Part shown: positions 32,610-37,454 of the stretch, one piece after another
Layout: each line of letters begins with the position of its first letter
Numbering within the stretch: the stretch's first letter is position 1
Assembly: GCA_029225085.1 (NCBI GenBank)
Contig: JAQXVU010000036.1
Span: forward strand, 1 to 37,454
Origin: Eggerthellales bacterium
GTDB lineage: Bacteria > Actinomycetota > Coriobacteriia > Coriobacteriales > Eggerthellaceae
DNA length: 37,454 nt
Reading direction: 5' to 3'
The notes under the pieces: generated by a model
Databases searched by the model: none
Told to the model about the DNA's origin: nothing
What the model saw: the letters and a program-made list of their open reading frames with translations, nothing else
Position numbers and translations under genes: made by a program

Positions 32610-32813
32610 CTATCCGCGAAAGGGGTCGCGGGCTGGGACCTCCTGGCGAAAGTAGCGGACGGGGTGGAAGAGGGGGTCGATCAGGTAAAAGATGACGCGT
32701 CCGAAGGCTCCGCAGTTCTTGGTGGCGCCGCTGAAATACAAGACCAGAGCTGCGAGGATGGTGCAGATGGCTGCGGTGACAAGGGCGTCGATGGTGCTCA
32801 GAGGAATATACAT
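32610..32813 (-). CDS. Single-helix membrane peptide, 5' part of the frameshifted gene
   Basis: The 67-residue product that would be made if no frameshift occurs. It has one strong transmembrane helix (residues 8-27), a short loop (SGATKNCGAFG) and an amphipathic second helix (VIFYLIDPLFHPVRYF). The C-terminus after that point (QEVPARDPFRG) looks arbitrary. It belongs with the entry for 32279-32813 and has the 18-bp inverted motif about 70 bases upstream. Confidence 0.6.
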   Translation of the reverse strand: MYIPLSTIDALVTAAICTILAALVLYFSGATKNCGAFGRVIFYLIDPLFHPVRYFRQEVPARDPFRG

Positions 32814-32880
32814 GCTTGCTCCTTCGGTCGTTTCTCTTCGTTTTCGTTGAGGAGAGAATACTCGCTCATATGCGCTATAT

Positions 32881-32898
32881 CTGTCCCTATAACGGGAC
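32881..32898 (-). promoter_or_regulatory. Inverted motif, second copy, putative operator
   Basis: CTGTCCCTATAACGGGAC, the exact reverse complement of 11395-11412. In both places the motif has the same orientation relative to the gene that starts downstream (here the minus-strand gene at 32813). A chance 18-bp identity is very unlikely. Confidence 0.6.
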
Positions 32899-32971
32899 TT
32901 TCCACGTTTATTTTTCCCAATTCTGAATTTTGCAAAGCTATGGGAACAGGAGCACGAAACTTCGTATAAGG

Positions 32972-33000
32972 TTCACAAATTGAAGTGATTGTCCTATAGT
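32972..33000 (+). promoter_or_regulatory. Promoter of the Ntn hydrolase gene
   Basis: TTCACA (32972-32977) and TATAGT (32995-33000) are 17 bases apart, a good sigma-70-type pair. It would give a leader of about 220 bases that includes the 15-bp repeat array. Confidence 0.5.
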
Positions 33001-33130
33001 ACGCAGCGGTAAATTTTATGAACTAATTGAGCTATTCGGATTGCCTCGAAGCTCGACCAGACCGCGTGGCTCGCATATGTCGTAGGGCTCGCGGATTGGC
33101 CACAGATTGTTGGGCGCAGAACTTGCGCGG

Positions 33131-33190
33131 TCGAAGGTGCACGGGTCGAAAGCGCACGGATCGATGGCGCACGGGTCGAAAGCGCGTGGC
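33131..33190 (+). repeat. Four 15-bp tandem repeats in a 5' leader
   Basis: TCGAAGGTGCACGGG, TCGAAAGCGCACGGA, TCGATGGCGCACGGG and TCGAAAGCGCGTGGC follow one another without gaps, ending 39 bases before the start codon at 33230. They are not part of a plausible gene, although the minus strand reads as FDPCA pentapeptides. Confidence 0.85.
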
Positions 33191-33229
33191 TTTCGGCGGA
33201 ATCCGAATGCTCGGACGAAAGGATGAAAC

Positions 33230-34462
33230 GTGAGCAAGGCAAAGAAGATCGTCATCGGTGTGGTGGCGGTTCTGCTGGCTCTGGTGGTTGCTGCCGCTGC
33301 AGGTATCTTCGCTATGTGGCACAACGAGCTTTCCACCGTTGCCTCTATTACCAAGCTGGCCGACGCCGATGAGGAAAACAGCGCAGGTCCTGTGTACCTC
33401 ATGGATGTCAGCGGTGACTATTACTTCCCTGAGTATCTCGAGCAGGGCGGCGCCTCTAACGACGACGAGCTCATTAGCTTCGTTATGGGCAACATCACCA
33501 AGGGCATCATCCCCATCAGCATGAAGTCTCCTGAGATCGGCTGCTCTTCCTTCACCTGTGGCACCGACGACGGAGCCCGCTGCTTCGGCCGCAACTACGA
33601 CTTCGGTGGAGCAACCACGGGCCTCATCGTGCGCACGAACCCCACCGACGGTCGCTATGCCAGCATTAGTAGCGTCGACTTGCGCTTCCTGGGCATCAAC
33701 GATGGCGCCGAGCTCAGCTCCCTCATGCAGAAGCTGACCTGCCTTGTCGCGCCCTATGCTCCGCTCGATGGTATTAACGAGGCTGGCGTATCCTGCGGCA
33801 TCTATATGTCCTACCAGGGCCCCGAGGACGGTGTGGTGTCTACCGATCAGACCACCGACAAGCCAGACCTGACTTCCACCACTATGCTGCGTATGATCCT
33901 CGACTACGCTGGTTCCGTAGATGAAGCTGTGAGCTTGGTGCGGCAGTACGATCTGCACGATAGTGCCGGTACCTCCTTCCACTACATGGTGGCAGACAGC
34001 ACGGGTAAGTCTGCAATTCTGGAATGGGTTGCAGCGGATGACTCCACCGATACGGACGGCACCAAGCGCGAGCTGAAGGTTTATTACAACGACGACGATA
34101 GCGCTCTGGGCAAGATGGAGGCTGCCGACGAGTTCCAGTACGTGACCAACTTCGTGGTGACTCCTGATTACTACAGCAACGAGGAGGACATGAAGGGCCT
34201 CGACCGCTACCAGGCCATTCAGGCTGCCATTAACGGTTCCGGCGACAACGAGGCCGGTATCGTCAGCACTGATGAGGCTATGGGCGTGCTGCAGACCGTG
34301 GGCCGCCGCAGCTGGGATGCTAACAACGGTCTGAGCGATTCGAATAGCATTACCGTGTGGTCCGCTCTGTATGATCTGACTAACAAGTCTGTGACCTGGG
34401 TGAACAACGAGGGCTTCGGTGACGAGAGCAACGTCTTCACCTTCGACTTCTCCTATCGCTAA
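33230..34462 (+). CDS. Membrane-anchored Ntn hydrolase (linear amide C-N hydrolase/acyltransferase-like)
   Basis: 410 residues, GTG start with AAAGGA seven bases upstream. One N-terminal helix (VIGVVAVLLALVVAAAAGIF) anchors or exports it, so the enzyme acts outside the membrane. Around residues 104-125 is GCSSFTCGTDDGARCFGRNYDFGG. The Cys105 nucleophile, Arg121 and Asp124 match the N-terminal Cys-nucleophile hydrolases (penicillin V acylase/bile-salt hydrolase and acyltransferase-like). A later GINEAGVSCGIYM block is also typical. Cys105 is internal, so self-cleavage before it would be needed to free the catalytic amine. The C-terminal part (VWSALYDLTNKSVTWVNNEG) is the closing strand pair of this fold. 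Substrate unknown; bile salts, N-acyl amino acids or beta-lactams are possible and not distinguishable here. Confidence 0.82.
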   Translation: MSKAKKIVIGVVAVLLALVVAAAAGIFAMWHNELSTVASITKLADADEENSAGPVYLMDVSGDYYFPEYLEQGGASNDDELISFVMGNITKGIIPISMKSPEIGCSSFTCGTDDGARCFGRNYDFGGATTGLIVRTNPTDGRYASISSVDLRFLGINDGAELSSLMQKLTCLVAPYAPLDGINEAGVSCGIYMSYQGPEDGVVSTDQTTDKPDLTSTTMLRMILDYAGSVDEAVSLVRQYDLHDSAGTSFHYMVADSTGKSAILEWVAADDSTDTDGTKRELKVYYNDDDSALGKMEAADEFQYVTNFVVTPDYYSNEEDMKGLDRYQAIQAAINGSGDNEAGIVSTDEAMGVLQTVGRRSWDANNGLSDSNSITVWSALYDLTNKSVTWVNNEGFGDESNVFTFDFSYR

Positions 34463-34508
34463 GATGTGGAAGACGTCTTACGGCGAATAGATACTGCAAA
34501 GTAATGAA

Positions 34509-34548
34509 CGGGGGGGGAGCTGCACATGCAGCTCCCCCTCCGTTATTT
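34509..34548 (+). terminator. Terminator of the Ntn hydrolase gene
   Basis: GGGGGAGCTGCA and TGCAGCTCCCCC form a 12-bp stem over a CA loop, followed by TCCGTTATTTC. It begins about 50 bases after the stop codon at 34462. Confidence 0.85.
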
Positions 34549-34633
34549 CAGCAACTTCGTTTCTATTTCGACGGGTTTGCGATCGCTTTTGCCGATTCCA
34601 CGTGCTTTTGCTTGCCGATGCTGCACTGAGATG

Positions 34634-34927
34634 CAGAATCGGCGTTGAGATGCAGAAACGGCGCCTTAGTGCAGAACTAAGTACAAAAAAATCCGGTCGT
34701 TTTACAGAAAAGGCGCCTCAGTGCAGAAGATCGGGCTCATCGTGAAGGCGCGGCAAAAGCTGCATCGTGAAATAGACCGATCGTTGAATTGAGTTGCCAG
34801 GACAGAATCTCGGCTTGGCTCCACATCGTCAAAGTTTTGTCCCTCTTCGTGCGCGATGAGATTGCGGAGGTCAGGTGTTCTGAGATTCTGTCTCTGCACA
34901 AACTTCTGCACTGAGGGGCTGTTTCTG
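34634..34927. repeat. Cluster of 24-bp repeats with 19-bp overlap and one inverted copy
   Basis: Copies at 34634-34657, 34653-34676 and 34705-34728 share CAGAA-x2-GGCG-x2-T-x-AG-x2-CAGAA. The first two share their CAGAA ends. A reversed copy (TTCTGCACTGAGG, then CTGTTTCTG) is at 34904-34927. The whole stretch 34560-35096 is AT-richer than its surroundings. Short minus-strand frames here (for example 34702-34911) are not convincing genes. Confidence 0.7.
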
Positions 34928-35096
34928 TTTTTGAGGTCAAAAAAGCTGCATGTGGCATTTCTTCGTCTCTGTCGCGAGGAACCCCTTGAGAATTCTGGAG
35001 TCTTTATCGGCTGTAGGGCTGCTTACCTGGAAAACGCTGGTCTTCGGACGCGTATTCTTTTCGTTCAGAAAACTTGCTCTAATTGACTTTTTCACG

Positions 35097-35128
35097 AAAA
35101 AACAGGCGTTGACCTGGGTCAACGCCTG
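35097..35128 (-). terminator. Terminator of the small membrane-protein pair
   Basis: CAGGCGTTGACC (35103-35114) and GGTCAACGCCTG (35117-35128) form a 12-bp stem. The minus strand then runs into TTTTTT (35102-35097). A second, damaged copy of the same arm (TTGACCTGGATCAACGCCTG) lies about 32 bases nearer the gene, at 35159-35178. Confidence 0.88.
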
Positions 35129-35223
35129 AAATTAGACACACATTTTGTCCGCTAAGCCTTGACCTGGATCAACGCCTGAAAAAGAGCGACGTTGTTTGTT
35201 CGGCTCGTTGCCTCAGTGAAGCC

Positions 35224-35736
35224 CTATTTCTTCTCGGCGGGCTTGGCCTTGCCGGGCTTCTGCTTCAGAACCTCATTAAGCTGGGCCTTCTCCTGCTTTT
35301 CCACGATTTTCTGAGCTGCGGCAAGATCGTCGGCGGTCGTCGTCCACTTGGTGGTCTCCTTTTTCTTCTTGCCGTCCTTGCCCTTCTTCTTAGACTCGAT
35401 GACCTCTACCTCGACGGTATCCTCATATTCCAAGGCGCTATCCTCGCGCTCCTGCTTGGCACGCTCGTAACGGGCAACCTCGGCGTCCTTGAACGCCTTC
35501 TTCTCAGCCTTGGACATGTGCTTGATGGCGGTGCGCTCGGTCTTGGCTTCCTTAGCCTTGCGGCGGGAGGCCAGCAGGCTCATGCCCGTCCAGAGGATAG
35601 AGACGCCCACGCCTACCGTGATGTTCAGGTACCAGTTAATCTCGTCGCCCATCATGGTGTTGAAGATGCACATGGTGCCGGCGATGACGGCGGCGATGGC
35701 CACGAAGTACAGAAGGCGGGACAAAAGCTCGTTCAT
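35224..35736 (-). CDS. Two-helix membrane protein with charged cytoplasmic tail, paralogue A
   Basis: 170 residues, ATG with AGGAG four bases upstream. Two transmembrane helices (LLYFVAIAAVIAGTMCIF and YLNITVGVGVSILWTGMSLL) are joined by a short loop. A long highly charged tail (residues 56-170) follows, rich in Lys/Glu/Ala and beginning SRRKAKEAKTERTAIKHMSK. The block HMSKAEKKAFKDAEVARYE matches KNLTKAEKKAYAEAAAARKK in the next gene, so the two are paralogues. Function is unknown. The tail could bind nucleic acid or ribosomes, or act as a scaffold. The two genes are 72 bases apart on one strand and probably form an operon closed by the terminator at 35097. Confidence 0.75.
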   Translation of the reverse strand: MNELLSRLLYFVAIAAVIAGTMCIFNTMMGDEINWYLNITVGVGVSILWTGMSLLASRRKAKEAKTERTAIKHMSKAEKKAFKDAEVARYERAKQEREDSALEYEDTVEVEVIESKKKGKDGKKKKETTKWTTTADDLAAAQKIVEKQEKAQLNEVLKQKPGKAKPAEKK

Positions 35737-35808
35737 GATGCTCCTAGGAATGAAGCAGGGCCCTGAAGGCCCTGCGAATGTACGCGTTGTGTTGGTAGTA
35801 TAGCGTGT

Positions 35809-36120
35809 TTACTTTTTCTTAGGCTCAGTCTCGCCGGCTTCTTCACGCTTCTTGCGGGCGGCGGCTGCCTCGGCATAGGCCTTCTTCTCGGCCTTGGTGA
35901 GATTCTTCATCTCCTTGCGCTTCTTCTCCTCGTCGCGGATTGCCTTGTTGGTGAAGTACCAGTCGATGAGGATCCAGCCGACGATGAGGATGAGGGCGAT
36001 GGTGAAGTTGCCAACCCAGTCGATTGGCTGGCCGGAGAAGATGTTCAGGAAGATGCCCAGGCCAAAGAAGATGGCGAAGAAGCCCAGGTAGCGAAGGACG
36101 GTCTTTGCATCGAATTTCAT
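35809..36120 (-). CDS. Two-helix membrane protein with charged tail, paralogue B
   Basis: 103 residues from ATG 36118-36120, preceded by AAAGGAAG; the frame is open to 36321 but that extension is GC-rich, Arg/Gln-heavy and has no ribosome site. Helices LRYLGFFAIFFGLGIFLNIF and VGNFTIALILIVGWILIDWY flank the loop SGQPIDW. A Lys/Glu/Ala-rich tail (EEKKRKEMKNLTKAEKKAYA, ending KKK) follows. It is a shorter paralogue of the downstream gene, with the same helix spacing and the same TKAEKKAYAEA block. I recognise no named family. Confidence 0.75.
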   Translation of the reverse strand: MKFDAKTVLRYLGFFAIFFGLGIFLNIFSGQPIDWVGNFTIALILIVGWILIDWYFTNKAIRDEEKKRKEMKNLTKAEKKAYAEAAAARKKREEAGETEPKKK

Positions 36121-36408
36121 AGGGTAGCTTCCTTTCCTAGGCTGGCGGATAGGCGTGGTGAGCAATCGTCTATGGCTGTGGCGCAAGTCGCGTTGTTGGC
36201 TTAACGTCTGTGGCCTTGCGAGCAAACGCGGCGCTTGCCGAATCGTTTGTTGCAGTATCGCGTTAGCGATGCGTGTGCTTTGCTTTGCCTGCTGGTTAAA
36301 ACGCTCCACAATATAGCGCATTACCAGGTGCCTTGCCCTCCCCTAAAAATAAGTACACGGCAATACCAGGGAATTGAGGGGGCGGTACATGGGTGGGGCG
36401 GTGTGTTC

Positions 36409-36570
36409 GTTGCAGAGTTCGTACCGGCGGCTCGAGTGCGTCGCCCGGTCGCATGGGGGTGCATCCTTGTCGTAAGTTGACCTATGACGCTCGAGTGCAT
36501 TGTACAGTCGCACGTGGGGGTGGTGTATTCGTTGCAAAGTTGACGCTTGCCGTTCGAATGCGTTGCGCAG
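36409..36570 (+). repeat. Three diverged repeats of about 60 bp
   Basis: The landmark GCTCGAGTGC at 36430 and 36489, and GTTCGAATGC at 36552, each sit about 20 bases after GTTGCA/TGTCGTA-AGTT and before a (C)GCA-x-GGGGG run. The copies are 59 and 63 bp apart. This array fills the space upstream of the DUF5662 gene. The rest of 36121-36639 has no gene I can support. Confidence 0.6.
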
Positions 36571-36639
36571 CCATGGGCGGGAATTGCTAGAATCACAACG
36601 TTGTATAAAACGACCGATTTGGCGGAAAAGGGGGCCCTT

Positions 36640-37218
36640 GTGTCGAAGGTTCGCAACGGGTGGAGGCATTTCAAGACCATTACGCACCATAAGCTGGTGG
36701 TCATGGGCAATTGCTTTCGCGTGGGACTGTATCGCCAGGGGCTGACCCATGACCTCTCTAAGTACTCGCCCACAGAGTTCCGTGTAGGTGTGGAATTCTA
36801 TCAGGGCGATCGGAGCCCCAATACCGAGGAGCGCCGCGTGAGGGGCTACAGCACCGCATGGCTGCATCATAAGGGCCGCAACAAGCACCACTACGAGTAC
36901 TGGATCGACATGGTGGGCAATCGCGATGCCCGTTTCGAGGGCAAGCCCATGCCAACGCGCTATGTGGTCGAGATGTTCTGCGACCGCGTGGCCGCCAGCA
37001 AGGTGTATCAGGGTCCCAAGTACACGGATCGCTCGGCCCTGGAGTACTTCCAGCTCGAGCAGACCGCTGGCGAGCTGCTGATGCACGAGGATACTAAGCG
37101 CCTTCTGACCAGGCTCCTCACCCTTCTCGCTGATGAGGGGGAGGAAGTGGCCTTTAAGACCATTCGCCGCGATATCGTGAAGGCCCGCTATGTGGAAGGC
37201 CCCAACGGCACCTTCTAG
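36640..37218 (+). CDS. DUF5662 family protein
   Basis: 192 residues from GTG 36640, which has AAGGGGG five bases upstream; the frame is open for 31 codons before it without a ribosome site. The protein is soluble. The family's conserved block is clear: GLYRQGLTHDLSKYSPTEF, WLHHKGRNKHHYEYW, MPTRYVVEMFCDRVAASKVY and a C-terminal helix pair. The His/Asp pattern (THDLSKYS, LHHKGRNKHH) is reminiscent of a metal-dependent HD-like phosphohydrolase, but no enzymatic function has been shown to my knowledge. It is the last gene of the window and lies alone after the repeat array. Confidence 0.85.
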   Translation: MSKVRNGWRHFKTITHHKLVVMGNCFRVGLYRQGLTHDLSKYSPTEFRVGVEFYQGDRSPNTEERRVRGYSTAWLHHKGRNKHHYEYWIDMVGNRDARFEGKPMPTRYVVEMFCDRVAASKVYQGPKYTDRSALEYFQLEQTAGELLMHEDTKRLLTRLLTLLADEGEEVAFKTIRRDIVKARYVEGPNGTF

Positions 37219-37379
37219 TTATCGGCGCCGATTCCCGATGCGCAAGTTTTGGAAGGTGTCGGTAGGCCGATTCTGGTTTCCGGTGGCGATGGGTTTCGGC
37301 GCCGTGCAAGGGCCTCTGGCGATTAAACCTCACGAATAAAGGGTTCCCGAGGAACTCCCGATCGGAGTAGTTCGGCTGT

Positions 37380-37454
37380 GGTGGGGGGGGGGGCGGCGGC
37401 CCCCCCCCCCCCGCCCACAGCCGGGGGGGCGGGGCGGGGGGCGCCCCCCCCCAC
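37380..37454. other. G/C homopolymer tract at the window end, probably poor sequence
   Basis: Runs of 12 G, 14 C and similar fill 37380-37454 with hardly any other base. Natural DNA of this genome has nothing like it elsewhere. The arms GGCTGTGG and CCACAGCC around it recall the hairpin element at 5332 and 6538, so a strong hairpin may have spoiled the read. 37219-37379 holds no gene I can support. Confidence 0.6.

Larger units (their letters stand above)
32279..32813 (-). pseudogene. Small membrane-protein gene, apparently frameshifted
   Basis: ATG 32811-32813 has AAGGAG six bases upstream. The first frame (to TAG 32610) encodes a single-helix protein of 67 residues: IDALVTAAICTILAALVLYF, then GRVIFYLIDPLFHPVRYFR. 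In the +1 frame, with no ATG anywhere, an open stretch of 134 codons (32680 to TAA 32279-32281) continues with hydrophilic, protein-like sequence. This includes DRETEDWVGNEGETCADKI, two HDVRWDSR repeats, and SSAFLDAYLRACQLKAQQQ with GYPNVIWVNAEE near its end. The 36-bp DNA repeat inside it keeps the frame. The simplest reading is one gene of about 175 codons broken by a one-base indel between 32680 and 32612, whether real, programmed or a sequencing error. No family is recognised. Confidence 0.55.

Noticed and set aside
32468-32695. 75-codon plus-strand frame
   Set aside because: It is the mirror of the frameshifted minus-strand gene; the repeated VPANVV blocks are the antisense of HDVRWDSR.
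33016-33402. 128-codon minus-strand frame with FDPCA repeats
   Set aside because: It overlaps the promoter and N-terminus of the Ntn hydrolase and its repeats follow from the 15-bp DNA repeats; no ribosome site.
34634-34728. CRISPR array
   Set aside because: Repeats overlap at their ends with only a 19-bp period, leaving no spacers, and no cas genes are present; a lone Cas4-like domain at 11561 is far away and in a different family.
34702-34911. 69-codon minus-strand frame (contains DLRNLIAHEE)
   Set aside because: The short match to a HEPN-like R-N-x-I-A-H pattern is isolated, there is no ribosome site, and the ends lie in repeats.

Overview
The window looks like chromosomal DNA from a high-GC, low-redundancy anaerobic actinobacterium. 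Class Coriobacteriia, probably an Eggerthellales/Eggerthellaceae-type gut or rumen organism, is my best guess. This rests on remembered resemblance: PdxST-type vitamin B6 synthesis, a LytS-type kinase with a SARP-like response regulator, paired SMR exporters, a glycine-riboswitch AGCS symporter, a DUF5662 protein, strong AAGGAGG ribosome sites and frequent GTG/TTG starts. No rRNA, tRNA, CRISPR array, phage or intact insertion sequence was found. The last ~75 bases are G/C homopolymer runs and look like a poor-quality contig end.

Layout. 1-6400: the tail of an ECF-type transporter S component, a two-domain gamma-glutamylcyclotransferase-like protein, a putative HTH regulator, an MFS permease, a two-gene SMR pair, and a secreted AT-richer protein bracketed by two inverted copies of a hairpin element. 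6648-13057: recombination and repair, with sbcD-sbcC on the minus strand and, divergently, a predicted double nuclease (PD-(D/E)XK plus DEDD, DUF2779-like). 13270-14750: pdxS-pdxT (pyridoxal 5'-phosphate synthase) behind a promoter with three direct repeats 11 bp apart. 14747-18411: a minus-strand operon of a membrane diguanylate cyclase, a LytS-type histidine kinase and a response regulator, ending tail-to-tail with pdxT. 18535-20634: helD. 21011-22645: an AGCS Na+/alanine-glycine symporter under a glycine riboswitch whose likely output is Shine-Dalgarno sequestration.

22795-30092: a run of mostly minus-strand housekeeping or hypothetical genes: LOG-type nucleotide hydrolase, ribbon-helix-helix-like protein, EamA exporter, FMN split-barrel protein, the ydbT/ydbS PH-domain membrane pair, an alanine-rich repeat protein and trmO. 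30290-32144: an NSS sodium symporter with a peptide-deformylase-like gene. 32279-32813: a small membrane-protein gene that appears frameshifted. 33230-34462: an anchored extracellular Ntn-type amidase. 35224-36120: two paralogous small membrane proteins. 36640-37218: a DUF5662 protein.

The most unusual material is in the spacers: a mobile-looking hairpin element with a 29-nt invariant core but unrelated perfect outer stems; an 18-bp inverted motif shared by two distant promoters; short repeats abutting the stop codons of three neighbouring genes; and several tandem repeat clusters. I see no unambiguous new multi-gene system. The best candidates for new biology are the double nuclease beside sbcCD, the GGDEF/kinase/regulator operon facing pdxST, and the inverted hairpin pair around the secreted protein gene.
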